NCBI GenBank assembly: GCA_017516745.1
Contig: JAFXBF010000012.1
Coordinates: 62,001 to 126,000, forward strand
From: Clostridia bacterium
GTDB taxonomy: Bacteria; Bacillota; Clostridia; Oscillospirales; Acutalibacteraceae
Direction: 5' to 3'
Length of the DNA stretch: 64,000 nt
Of this stretch, positions 43,732-51,534 are shown in pieces. Every line of letters begins with the position of its first letter. The stretch's first letter is position 1. The notes under the pieces were generated by a model that was given only the letters and a program-made list of their open reading frames with translations, was not told the DNA's origin and ran no database searches. A program made the translations under genes and the position numbers.

Positions 43732-44718
43732 TTATTTATCCTGCGGATAAACGATACCCGTCATTCTGCGGATTTCGTCCATCTGCCGTGTTATGTACAG
43801 CGTTTGCTCGGCTGTATTTATCGGGCTTTCCTTCAGCCCGAGTGCAACACATTTGCAAAAATGTTTTATCTGCTCTTCAAAGCCGTTTCCTGCATAGGGT
43901 ACGGAAATGTTCTTTGCTTCACCGTTGTTGAGCCTTATTTCAATTTCCTGCGGAGCATAGAAACGGGGCAGTCTTGCGTAGCCCTTTGTGCCGTAAACGT
44001 AGCCCTCGTTGGGCTTCCTTAAAAGAATTGCGCTCGAAAGGTCGGCAATTGCGCCGCTTGCGTATTTCATAATTACGCACATGTGGCTGTCAACGCCGTC
44101 GTAAGTGTCAGCCTGTGCGTTGATTGCGGTGACATTCTTGCCGAGGTACCAGCTTGCAAAGTTGAGTGCGTAAACGCCTACGTCGAGCAGAGAGCCTCCG
44201 CCGTTTTCAGGCTTGAAAACGTGGTGCCCCATTTCGTCCTCGTCCATAGTGTAGCAGAATTTACCTTCAACGCCGAGTATTTCGCCAAGCACACCGTTCT
44301 TTACGATTTCAAGCATTTTAAGCGTGCCGGGTACAAGCCTTGCCCACATTGCTTCCATAAGCAGAACGTTGTTTTCCTTTGCACAGCGGAACATTTCTTC
44401 TGCCTGAGCGGTGTTTACCGCCATCGGCTTTTCGCAGATTACGTGTTTACCGTTATTCATCATCAGGCACGAACAGCCTATGTGTCCCGAGTGAGGCACA
44501 GCAATGTAAGCCGCATCAATAGCGTCTGACTGAGCCATTTTTTCATAGCTGTCAAAACGCACGGGTATACCGAATTCATCGCCAAATTTTTCTGCATTTT
44601 CCTTTGTTCTTGAAGCAACTGCAACCAATTCCGCTTCTGCAACATTTTTTATAGCTTGAGCAAAACGGTGGGCAATCGTGCCCGTGCCGACTATGCCGAA
44701 ACGAAGCTTTTTATTCAT
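43732..44718 (-). CDS. Gfo/Idh/MocA-family oxidoreductase
   Basis: 328 residues. NAD(P)-binding GIVGTGTIAHRFAQ, then the family motif CEKPMAVNTAQAEEM (Lys-Pro of the EKP motif) and ENGGGSLLDVGVYALNFASW. Oxidises or reduces sugar derivatives, dihydrodiols or similar; substrate unknown. GAGGTG precedes the ATG, and the MITE end lies 12 bases upstream of the start, so its promoter must be in the MITE or further back. Confidence 0.92.
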   Translation of the reverse strand: MNKKLRFGIVGTGTIAHRFAQAIKNVAEAELVAVASRTKENAEKFGDEFGIPVRFDSYEKMAQSDAIDAAYIAVPHSGHIGCSCLMMNNGKHVICEKPMAVNTAQAEEMFRCAKENNVLLMEAMWARLVPGTLKMLEIVKNGVLGEILGVEGKFCYTMDEDEMGHHVFKPENGGGSLLDVGVYALNFASWYLGKNVTAINAQADTYDGVDSHMCVIMKYASGAIADLSSAILLRKPNEGYVYGTKGYARLPRFYAPQEIEIRLNNGEAKNISVPYAGNGFEEQIKHFCKCVALGLKESPINTAEQTLYITRQMDEIRRMTGIVYPQDK

Positions 44719-44729
44719 AAAAACACCTC

Positions 44730-45003
44730 AGGGTGGCGAATATAATCCGAACCCGTTTTTTGCGGGGCGGATTTCCGCCATCTCATCGTTAAAATACTCG
44801 TAAATCCGTTAGGATTTACTGCGTTTTGTGCCTTGATATGCCAAAAATCCGCTTCGCAAAAAATCTGCGACCCAAAAGTGCGAATTTTTGATGGATTTTT
44901 GGATGTTGAGGATGCCGACAGGCTGTCGCCTTTCAAATCCGAAACGCCGAAAAGCCGCAAAAATTCACGCTTTTGGGCGGGTTCGGATTATACTCGCCAC
45001 CCT
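44730..45003. mobile_element. MITE-like element, 274 bp
   Basis: 26-base terminal inverted repeats with one mismatch (44730-44755 and 44978-45003; outer bases AGGGTGGCGA). No open frame of substance. Its right end forms part of the citrate synthase stop codon; its left end abuts the binding site of the oxidoreductase. Core AAAATACTCG (44791) through CTGCGTTTTG (44819-44829) is shared with the element at 9981-10140. Confidence 0.85.
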
Positions 45004-46324
45004 ACTTTTCTTCCATAACGCTCAGGTATGCAGGGCGTATGATTTTGTCCATGCATATTAGCTCTTCAATTCTGTGTGCGCTCCAGCCGACTATACGGGC
45101 AACGGCAAACATTGCCGTGTAAAGCTCCTGCGGAATGCCGAGCATATCGTAAACGAAGCCGCTGTAGAAGTCAACATTCGGGCTTACACCCTTGTAGATG
45201 TGCCTGTATTTTGCAATAAGCTCGGGCGCCAGCTTTTCAATGCTCTCATAAAGCATAAGGTCCTTTTCTCTGCCTTTTTCGGCGGCGAGCTTTTCAACAT
45301 AGCCTCTGAATACACGCTCTCTCGGGTCGGAAAGTGAATATACGGCGTGACCCATACCGTAAACAAGACCCTTTTTGTCAAAGGCTTCCTTGTTGATTAT
45401 CTTTGTAAGGTATGCCGCAACCTCTTCTTCGTCGGAATAATCGCAAACGTTAGTGCGGATATCCTCCATCATTTCCATAACCTTTATGTTTGCACCGCCG
45501 TGCTTGGGGCCTTTGAGCGAGGACATTGCAGCCGCAATCGTTGAATAAGTGTCCGAGCCTGAGGAGGTGATAACTCTGGTTGTGAAGGTGGAGTTGTTAC
45601 CGCCGCCGTGCTCCATGTGAAGAATAAGTGCGGTGTCAAGTACCTTGGCCTCGGTTGCTGTGTACTGCTTATCGTGGCGGAGCATCATCAGCAGGTTTTC
45701 TGCCGTTGAAAGGCTGGGGTCGGGTCGGTGGATAACCATGCTTTCCATATTGTCGTAGTAGTTGTATGCGTGGTAAGCATAAACGGCAAGCATCGGAAAC
45801 TGTGCAATAAGCTTGATGCACTGGCGCAAGGAGTTGCTCACACTTGTGTCAAGCATTTTGTTGTCGTAAGAAGCAAGCGTGAGAAGGCTTCGTGTCATTG
45901 TGTTCATTATGTCCTTGCCCGGTGCCTTCATAATTACATCTCTCGTGAAGTTTGTGGGCAGGGTGCGGCTTGAGCCGATAAAACTCCTGAATTCGGCAAG
46001 CTCATTTTCGTCGGGCATTTCACCCATAAGCAGAAGATAGGCGATTTTTTCGTAACCCAGCTCGGTTTCGCCAAGTCCGCCGAGCAATTCCTCCACCCTG
46101 TAGCCTCTGTACCAGAGCTTGCCGTGGCAGGGTCTTTTTTCACCGTTTCTCATTTCAAAAGAGGTGATTTTGGAAATGTTTGTAAGGCCTGCAATAACTC
46201 CGTTGCCGTTTTCGTCTCGCAGTCCTCTCTTTACGCCGAGCTCCTTGTAAAGCGCAGGCTCAATTCTGTCGTTGCTGCGGCAGATTTCTTCCTTTTGTGT
46301 TGAGTACTCAAATATGTCCTTCAT
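45002..46324 (-). CDS. gltA: Citrate synthase
   Basis: About 440 residues. The active-site His and Asp lie in YGMGHAVYSLSDPRERVFRG, with HMEHGGGNNSTFTTRV and GPKHGGANIKVMEMM also typical. Condenses oxaloacetate with acetyl-CoA, probably for glutamate synthesis in an incomplete cycle. Start uncertain: ATG at 46324 or 46330; 46324 gives better spacing from AAAGGAG. Last bases of the stop codon lie in the MITE repeat. Confidence 0.93.
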   Translation of the reverse strand: MKDIFEYSTQKEEICRSNDRIEPALYKELGVKRGLRDENGNGVIAGLTNISKITSFEMRNGEKRPCHGKLWYRGYRVEELLGGLGETELGYEKIAYLLLMGEMPDENELAEFRSFIGSSRTLPTNFTRDVIMKAPGKDIMNTMTRSLLTLASYDNKMLDTSVSNSLRQCIKLIAQFPMLAVYAYHAYNYYDNMESMVIHRPDPSLSTAENLLMMLRHDKQYTATEAKVLDTALILHMEHGGGNNSTFTTRVITSSGSDTYSTIAAAMSSLKGPKHGGANIKVMEMMEDIRTNVCDYSDEEEVAAYLTKIINKEAFDKKGLVYGMGHAVYSLSDPRERVFRGYVEKLAAEKGREKDLMLYESIEKLAPELIAKYRHIYKGVSPNVDFYSGFVYDMLGIPQELYTAMFAVARIVGWSAHRIEELICMDKIIRPAYLSVMEEK

Positions 46325-46444
46325 TCGCATATACTCCTTTCTTCTTTTCCTTTTATTAAAATATATCAAATGACTATAACAATATTATCAACATCATATT
46401 AACATTTTAGAATAATGTATATATCTTTGTCAAGCAAAACTAAA

Positions 46445-46476
46445 ACACCTCTGCAATTTTGGGTTTGCAGAGGTGT
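46445..46476 (-). terminator. Terminator of the F420 ligase-like gene
   Basis: ACACCTCTGCAA / TTGCAGAGGTGT stem, T-rich on the minus-strand downstream side. Confidence 0.8.
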
Positions 46477-46507
46477 AATTAATTACGCATTGCGCATTAC
46501 GAATTGA
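46477..46507. repeat. ATTACGCATTGCGCATT short repeat at a gene end
   Basis: Runs of ATTACGCATTGCGCATTACGAATT directly abut the stop codon at 46508. Confidence 0.5.
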
Positions 46508-47701
46508 TTATTCCGTTGTGTAGTTGTCGAAATAGCCCTGAATGAATACAATCGGTGTGCCCTTGTCACCTGAACCGGAGGTAAGGTCGCAAAGTGAACC
46601 GATAAGGTCTGTAAGGCGGCGGGGTGTTGTACCCTCGGAAGCCATCTTGCCGACAAGGTTGTCATCCTTCTCCTGAATTTTGCCCTTGATTGCTTCCTTA
46701 AGAGCATCGCCGGAAAGAGCGGAGAATTCGTTGTCTGCAAGGTACTTGAGCTTGAGCTCGTTGGGTGTGCCCTCAAGACCGGAGGTGTATGCAGGGGAAA
46801 CAACGGGGTCTGCAAGTTCCCAGATTTTGCCGACGGGGTCTTTGAAAGCGCCGTCGCCGTAAACCATAACTTCAATTCTTTTGCCTGTTGCTGCAAAGAG
46901 CTTTTCCTGAATAGCATCAACTACGGGCTGGCAGTCACGGGGGAAGAGCTTTACCTGATCCTCCGTAGCCTTGTTTGAGCCGAGCAGACCGTAATCAGCG
47001 TTGAAGCCGCTGCCGTTTACGGGTGCGTTGAGGATTTCGTCAAGGCCGAGCACGGTTTCGCCGCCGTTAGCCTTGAGAAGGCGCTTTGTGCGAGCACGGG
47101 TGTGAATGTCACAGCAAAGAACGTTCTTTGTATAATCAAGAATAGCCTTGGGGTTGTTTGCAAAAATGATTTCAGCCTCTGCGCCGCATTCGGTGATAAG
47201 CTGCTCGTAGTATTCTACATAGTCAACGCCCGTGAAGGTGTGCTTCTCGTAGCCGAAAAGCTCTCTGTATTTTTCGAGTGAAAGTACATCCTTGTAGGGG
47301 TCAACACCCTTTTCGTCAAGTGCATCAATGCTGATAAGGTGGTTGCCGACCTCGTCGGACGGGTAGGAGAGCATGAGCACGATTTTCTTTGCGCCCTTTG
47401 CAATGCCACGAAGGCAGATAGCAAAGCGGTTACGGCTGAGAATCGGGAAAATAACGCCGACGGTTTCACCGCCGAACTTTGCCCTGACGTCTGTTGCGAT
47501 ATCGTCAACAGTAGCGTAGTTGCCCTGTGCACGTGCAACAATAGCCTCGGTCATTGCAACAATGTCCCTGTCGTTGAACTTAAAGCCTGCGTCCTCGCTT
47601 GCTTCAAGCACGGAATTGGTAACGATTTCTACAATGTCGTCGCCGTTTCTGATGATGGGGGCTCTGACACCTCGTGATACTGTACCGATAGTACGGCTCA
47701 T
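46508..47701 (-). CDS. F420-0:glutamate ligase-like protein, orphan
   Basis: 397 residues. The N-terminal part (GTVSRGVRAPIIRNGDDIVE; DRDIVAMTEAIVARAQGNYA) resembles the CofE/F420-0:gamma-glutamyl ligase fold. Residues 90-230 (IFPILSRNRFAICLRGIAKG; IIFANNPKAILDYT) are also shared with this Firmicutes group as I recall it. Nothing else of F420 synthesis is in the window and Clostridia do not generally make F420, so it probably attaches glutamate to something else. Own promoter and terminator; single-gene unit. Confidence 0.7.
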   Translation of the reverse strand: MSRTIGTVSRGVRAPIIRNGDDIVEIVTNSVLEASEDAGFKFNDRDIVAMTEAIVARAQGNYATVDDIATDVRAKFGGETVGVIFPILSRNRFAICLRGIAKGAKKIVLMLSYPSDEVGNHLISIDALDEKGVDPYKDVLSLEKYRELFGYEKHTFTGVDYVEYYEQLITECGAEAEIIFANNPKAILDYTKNVLCCDIHTRARTKRLLKANGGETVLGLDEILNAPVNGSGFNADYGLLGSNKATEDQVKLFPRDCQPVVDAIQEKLFAATGKRIEVMVYGDGAFKDPVGKIWELADPVVSPAYTSGLEGTPNELKLKYLADNEFSALSGDALKEAIKGKIQEKDDNLVGKMASEGTTPRRLTDLIGSLCDLTSGSGDKGTPIVFIQGYFDNYTTE

Positions 47702-47767
47702 TTAAAACATCTCCTTCAGAAGATAAAAAATTAACTTAATTTTAATATTGCAAAAAGCAACTCAATT

Positions 47768-47796
47768 ATTATAGCACCAAGAGTTGAGTTTTTCAA
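47768..47796 (-). promoter_or_regulatory. Promoter of the F420 ligase-like gene
   Basis: Minus strand TTGAAA (47796-47791), 17-base spacer, TATAAT (47773-47768). Confidence 0.7.
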
Positions 47797-47903
47797 TATT
47801 TTTTGTTTGGAAAATTTATCAGTTTTTGTCTTTTTACTCAAACGATTTTTAGTGATATTAAATTATTTTGCAAATTTTCGAAAAGAATAATAATTGATAT
47901 ATT

Positions 47904-47960
47904 CGGGTGAGGGCGTAAGCCCTCCCGCAATTTTGCACTTTGCACTTTGCATTTTGCACT
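47904..47960. repeat. Half-copy of the TTTGCACTTTGCA/GGGAGGGC repeat
   Basis: CGGGTGAGGGCGTAAGCCCT hairpin followed by TTTTGCACTTTGCACTTTGC. It is the reverse complement of the left part of the element at 40076-40326. The stretch 47702-48005 otherwise holds one promoter and one terminator, no gene. Confidence 0.7.
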
Positions 47961-47967
47961 CAAAAAA

Positions 47968-47995
47968 CAGCCCTGTTCAAAACTGAACAGAGCTG
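47968..47995 (-). terminator. Terminator of the phage-derived operon
   Basis: CAGCTCTGTTCA / TGAACAGGGCTG on the minus strand followed by TTTTTT, 11 bases after the holin stop. Confidence 0.85.
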
Positions 47996-48000
47996 CAAAT

Positions 48001-48025
48001 AATTCCTAATTCATAATTCCCAATT
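48001..48025. repeat. AATTCCTAATTCATAATTCC short repeat at the holin gene end
   Basis: Same type as at 34766-34800; supplies the holin stop codon. Confidence 0.55.
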
Positions 48026-48257
48026 GCTTTACAAGCTGGTTGCCGAATACGGCTGTGCCTGTCAGCAGTACACCCTGAATTGCCGAATCGGCGGAAATGC
48101 CCATAAGCCCGAAGGCGCAGGAGATACCGATTACGAGCAGAATTACGGGTATGTACCTGTCGCTTACAAATTTTGTTTCTTTTATGATTTTACCTATAAT
48201 ATTCAGCAGGGGAATTACCGCAAGCCCCTGCTCAAAAAGATAATCGCTGATATTCAA
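48006..48257 (-). CDS. Phage holin
   Basis: 83 residues with two to three hydrophobic segments (LAVIPLLNIIGKIIK; YIPVILLVIGISCAFGLMG; AIQGVLLTGTAVFGNQLVKQ), matching small phage holins of Firmicutes. Would form membrane lesions that let the endolysin reach the wall. TTG start with AAGGAG at 8 bases. Last gene of the operon. Confidence 0.85.
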   Translation of the reverse strand: MNISDYLFEQGLAVIPLLNIIGKIIKETKFVSDRYIPVILLVIGISCAFGLMGISADSAIQGVLLTGTAVFGNQLVKQLGIMN

Positions 48258-48274
48258 TAATTTACTCCTTCCTT

Positions 48275-48535
48275 TTATAAATTAGCAATCAACGCCGTTG
48301 CAACTGCGGCGGCAATTGCGCCTGCAAAACCGAGCAGAATTTTGTCCCACAGCTTTACGGGTCGGGCATTGAGCTTGCCCACACTCTCCTTTAATTCGCC
48401 GAGCGTTATGAGAATGTTGTCCAGCTTTGTTGTCACAACCGCCATTTCTTCGCCGAATTTGTTTGTGCGGCTGTACAGCTTTCTGATGTCTGCCTCCGCT
48501 TTCTCAATGCGGTGCTCCATTTCTTCAAGCGTCAC
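48275..48535 (-). CDS. XhlA-like lysis accessory protein
   Basis: 86 residues: N-terminal coiled coil (EEMEHRIEKAEADIRKLY...) and one C-terminal membrane helix (LLGFAGAIAAAVATALIANL), the layout of XhlA-type proteins that act with holin and endolysin. GTG start after GGGAGGTG. Three bases from the endolysin gene. Confidence 0.75.
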   Translation of the reverse strand: MTLEEMEHRIEKAEADIRKLYSRTNKFGEEMAVVTTKLDNILITLGELKESVGKLNARPVKLWDKILLGFAGAIAAAVATALIANL

Positions 48536-48538
48536 TTT

Positions 48539-49171
48539 TTACACACCTCCCGAGTATGCAACAAAGCCGCATTTTACGGTGTCCTTTGCAGAATATGTCA
48601 GCAGATAACAGCCGTCAATTACCGCCACGCAAGAAGCAGCTTCTCTCGGCAAAAGTGAGCCGATACTGTTCTTTTTCGCCTTGCAGTCTGCAACGGTCTG
48701 ATATACTTTTTCTGTAGTGCTGCCGTTTTTCCACGGCTTTTCCGTGAAATCGTTTTTATAATTGTCCCAGTCAATGAAGTCATTCGGGTCGAGCAGATTT
48801 TTGCCGTAGCCCCAGGTTGCACAGTCCTGAATTTCAACGTGCAGGTGAGCACCGCTGCTGTTGCCCGTGTTACCTATTGTGCCGAGCTTTTGTCCTGTCT
48901 TTATTTTTGTTCCGACGGGAAGCTCGGGTCTGTCTTTCATATGTGCGTAAAGCACGCATTTTTCGTCATCGGTGCGGTAAACAATATGGTTGCCGTAGCT
49001 TTTGCCGCAGCCCGAGGTGCGTGTAACAACACCGTCACAGACCGCAACAAGCGTTCTGTCCGTATCGCATACACGGTCAATACCTGTGTGATAACCGAGT
49101 TTCCAGTTGCCTTCCTTTTTGAATGCGGTTGTCTGCCTGCTTTTTTCCCTGAACGGTGAACGGTAAATCAT
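48539..49171 (-). CDS. M23-family peptidoglycan endopeptidase (endolysin)
   Basis: 210 residues. LytM zinc site: H and D in LGYHTGIDRVCD and the HxH in SGAHLHVEIQ. A C-terminal part of about 60 residues (TVADCKAKKNSIGSLLPREA...) may bind the wall. No signal peptide, so release would depend on the holin. Start codon overlaps the stop of the micropeptide (ATGA). Confidence 0.88.
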   Translation of the reverse strand: MIYRSPFREKSRQTTAFKKEGNWKLGYHTGIDRVCDTDRTLVAVCDGVVTRTSGCGKSYGNHIVYRTDDEKCVLYAHMKDRPELPVGTKIKTGQKLGTIGNTGNSSGAHLHVEIQDCATWGYGKNLLDPNDFIDWDNYKNDFTEKPWKNGSTTEKVYQTVADCKAKKNSIGSLLPREAASCVAVIDGCYLLTYSAKDTVKCGFVAYSGGV

Positions 49172-49242
49172 ACAAACACCGCCCCAATCAGGTGCAGAAA
49201 ATATGATATATACAGTTCAAAAACAAATAAGAAATGTATCAT
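49168..49242 (-). CDS. Predicted membrane micropeptide, 24 residues
   Basis: Begins MIHFLFVFELYISYFLHL, one hydrophobic helix with aromatics. It fills the only gap between the fibre gene and the endolysin and its stop overlaps the endolysin start as ATGA, the coupling used elsewhere in this operon. The upstream site (GGCGGTG) is weak. Could be a second holin or antiholin, or only a translation-coupling leader. Confidence 0.45.
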   Translation of the reverse strand: MIHFLFVFELYISYFLHLIGAVFV

Positions 49243-49255
49243 TGTCCGCACCGCC

Positions 49256-50209
49256 TTACTTGTATTCAATGCCCTTTTCGGTGAGCATTGCCTTGTGTGC
49301 TTCGTCAATTTTTTCAAGGTTGGTGTCACCAACCTGAAACACAACTCCCAGCCCAGTGCAGTCAGCATAGTTTTCAATTATTGCGTGAAGCGTTTCGGAT
49401 GAAAAGCGTGTCGAGTGGTGCAGGTAAAGTGAGCTTGAAAAGCCCTTGTCAACCGTGATGTATCTGAGCGAAGTGCATTTGTTGAAGGTTGTTGTCGATA
49501 TCGAGCAGGGCAGAGCAATATGGATTTTTTCCATTGAAAAACAGTACTGATAGGCGTAATTACCGCTCGTGAAGGTGCTGCCGCCGAAAACACCTCCGTC
49601 GGTAAGTGCCGTGCAGGTGTTGAAGATATAGGGGAGGGCAACATCGGACTTAATTACGGGTGCTTTGGTAAGCCCCGAAAAGGCGAAAATACCGTTTAAC
49701 TGTGTTGAAGAGCGGATGTTTACTTCGCAGTTTATTAACCTGAGATTGCCCGAAACGGGAAGAGTGTTTGCGCTCGATGTAATCTTCATCGGTGTACCGC
49801 TTATAATCTGCAGCTTCGGATAAAACGATTTTGCGTTGGTAAGTGCGGTTGTGACAGCCAATGACGTGTGGCTGAAGCACCATTCATCGGTACAGTTGGC
49901 GTAAACCTCAAGAAGCTCGGGCATTTCATCCTCTATCTGCGTACCTTCAATTCTTTTCCAGAATTGCTTTCTGCCGTTGGGTAAAACCGCCGTGTTGCTT
50001 AAATCGGTGCCATCATATTCTGCTGTGTCTGCGTCAACCTCAATCAGCAGAAAAATCTCGTTTAAGCCTTTGTTCTTTGCGGTTTCGGGATAGGGAAGCC
50101 ACCAGCTCGGCCGTGTGTAATTTACTTCGGTGTCTTCGGTAAGAACGGGAAAATCCTCTATCTTGTCAATAAGTTGTTCAACCTTTGTTCTCAGTGTTGC
50201 AAGGCTCAT
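49256..50209 (-). CDS. Phage tail/receptor-binding-like protein with LRR-type repeats
   Basis: 317 residues. A short N-terminal coiled region (LATLRTKVEQLIDKIEDFPV) suits attachment to a baseplate. The C-terminal half shows BspA-type leucine-rich patterns (FNTCTALTDGGVF; YCFSMEKIHIALP; FNKCTSLRYITVDKG), which bind surfaces in other proteins. ATGA overlap with the baseplate gene before it. Phage origin is inferred from neighbours; the repeat type matches the host lipoprotein at 51670. Confidence 0.65.
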   Translation of the reverse strand: MSLATLRTKVEQLIDKIEDFPVLTEDTEVNYTRPSWWLPYPETAKNKGLNEIFLLIEVDADTAEYDGTDLSNTAVLPNGRKQFWKRIEGTQIEDEMPELLEVYANCTDEWCFSHTSLAVTTALTNAKSFYPKLQIISGTPMKITSSANTLPVSGNLRLINCEVNIRSSTQLNGIFAFSGLTKAPVIKSDVALPYIFNTCTALTDGGVFGGSTFTSGNYAYQYCFSMEKIHIALPCSISTTTFNKCTSLRYITVDKGFSSSLYLHHSTRFSSETLHAIIENYADCTGLGVVFQVGDTNLEKIDEAHKAMLTEKGIEYK

Positions 50210-50778
50210 TCAAGCACCCCGCTTTCGTCAATCAGTGCTTCAATTTCGTCAACCGAGCCTTTGATGTTTTCAACTTCACTGCGTATTTCGGCAATCTCGC
50301 CTGAAACGGCATTGATTTCGGCAAGTGCCTTGCGCATTTCCTCGATTATTGCAAAGCTGTTTTCGGGTATGATTGTTTCTTCGCCGTCAACGGATTTGTT
50401 GAATGTAACCTCAAACACGGGTGATTTAACCGTTCTTATTATATTGTCGAATATGTCCGTGCTGTGTGCTTCAACCTGAATCTGAAGTGTGCTGAATAGG
50501 GTCAGCGCTTTTGGCAGAACGAAATAAATCTTTCCCTCATCTGCGTATCCGTAAGCGGATTTGTCGGTTATTGCATCGCTTGAGAATTTAATCAGGTACG
50601 GGTTGGGGAAGTCTGTACACATACCGAAGCTCAGCGTGTAGTAGTGGATATCTTTGGTGTTAAGTTCGTCGTTTAGTGCGATTATGAGCTGTGTTGCTGC
50701 GTGCTCGCCTATGTACTGGCTGACGCTGCTGACATCAACCGTATTGTCGTTGTTTATGTGAATAAGGCAGTCTCTCAT
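50206..50778 (-). CDS. Phage baseplate upper protein (BppU-like)
   Basis: About 190 residues. N-terminal domain (CLIHINNDNTVDVSSVSQYI...) resembles the BppU N-terminal domain of siphophage baseplates, then a C-terminal coiled coil (EEMRKALAEINAVSGEIAEI). Would link a receptor-binding protein to a tail tip. ATG at 50778 overlaps the preceding stop (ATGA), with TTGAGGTG upstream. No tail tube, tape measure or sheath gene accompanies it. Confidence 0.7.
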   Translation of the reverse strand: MRDCLIHINNDNTVDVSSVSQYIGEHAATQLIIALNDELNTKDIHYYTLSFGMCTDFPNPYLIKFSSDAITDKSAYGYADEGKIYFVLPKALTLFSTLQIQVEAHSTDIFDNIIRTVKSPVFEVTFNKSVDGEETIIPENSFAIIEEMRKALAEINAVSGEIAEIRSEVENIKGSVDEIEALIDESGVLE

Positions 50779-51017
50779 ACGGCACACCTCAATTCATCAT
50801 CGTCATAATAGTGGCGCAGATGTGCCTGGGTCTGTGTCAGCTCGCTTCGCTGGTCATAAAGCACAGACAGCTTGCGGTTAAGGTTATCAAGAACAAAGTT
50901 TCTGCGGTTAAGCCTTGCACGGCGGATATCCGCACGGCAGGCCTCAATCTGTTCGTCAATAATTTTTATGGTTTCTGAGTATTCATCGGCAAGCCGGTCA
51001 AGTGATTTTTCTGTCAT
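50775..51017 (-). CDS. Small coiled-coil protein
   Basis: 80 residues, almost entirely charged helix (SETIKIIDEQIEACRADIRR). No known domain. Lies between the sigma-like regulator and the baseplate gene and overlaps the latter by four bases. Similar short helical proteins sit near regulators in phage genomes. AAAGGAAG before ATG. Confidence 0.65.
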   Translation of the reverse strand: MTEKSLDRLADEYSETIKIIDEQIEACRADIRRARLNRRNFVLDNLNRKLSVLYDQRSELTQTQAHLRHYYDDDELRCAV

Positions 51018-51040
51018 TTTTACTTCCTTTCGTTAATTAA

Positions 51041-51403
51041 TCATTCAACAGGGATTCTGTATTCCTCGCAGTCTATAAGGTGCTTTAAAACGAGCCGAAT
51101 TTTTTCCTTGCCACGTGAAAGAGCTCTGTACATATTGGTTGTGCTTGTTCCTTCCTTTTCTGCCGCTGCGGCAACGCTAAGCCCCTTGTACCAATGGAGC
51201 ACGGCTGCCCTTTGCTCAACGGGCGAAAAATCGTTTTCGATAACGGAACGCACCACCTTGTAAAGGTCAACAACTCTTTTTTCGGGGAAGGAGATGAATT
51301 GGGCGGCGTTTTCTCTGCACCACGTTTCGTAAGAAACCTGCGACCACTCGGTGTTTACGTCGTCGCCCTCTCTCATCCGTGGGTTGCAATTGTTGTTTTT
51401 CAT
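51041..51403 (-). CDS. Sigma-70 region 4-like phage regulator
   Basis: 120 residues. The C-terminal half is a sigma-factor-like helix-turn-helix (FSPVEQRAAVLHWYKGLSVA then TSTTNMYRALSRGKEKIR). It lacks a recognisable region 2, so it is more like phage late regulators (ArpU/Sigma-like) than a full sigma factor. First gene after the LexA-controlled promoter, GGAGG before the ATG. Confidence 0.75.
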   Translation of the reverse strand: MKNNNCNPRMREGDDVNTEWSQVSYETWCRENAAQFISFPEKRVVDLYKVVRSVIENDFSPVEQRAAVLHWYKGLSVAAAAEKEGTSTTNMYRALSRGKEKIRLVLKHLIDCEEYRIPVE

Positions 51404-51505
51404 TCATTCCTCCATCTTTTATTTGCCGTTTTGTAATGTTTTCCGCTGAACCGCAGCTTACCCTATGGTTGCTTGGAAAGGGTGTTTGTTGCGGCTCTGA
51501 TATTA

Positions 51506-51534
51506 ATTCTAACGAACAAATGTTCGGCTGTCAA
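51506..51534 (-). promoter_or_regulatory. SOS promoter: LexA box inside the -35/-10 spacer
   Basis: Minus strand TTGACA (51534-51529), 17-base spacer, TAGAAT (51511-51506). The spacer contains the perfect palindrome CGAACAAATGTTCG (51513-51526), which fits the Firmicutes LexA/DinR consensus CGAACnnnnGTTCG. Transcript would start about 100 bases before the sigma-like gene. Confidence 0.85.

Noticed and set aside
44833..45018. Small plus-strand frame inside the 274-bp MITE
   Set aside because: No binding site; composition follows the inverted repeat, so coding is unlikely.
46508..47701. F420 biosynthesis locus
   Set aside because: Only one ligase-like gene; no other F420 gene or F420-dependent enzyme seen in the window.
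48006..51403. Complete prophage or tailocin
   Set aside because: No capsid, portal, terminase, integrase, tail tube, sheath or tape-measure gene is present; only regulator, adsorption and lysis functions remain.
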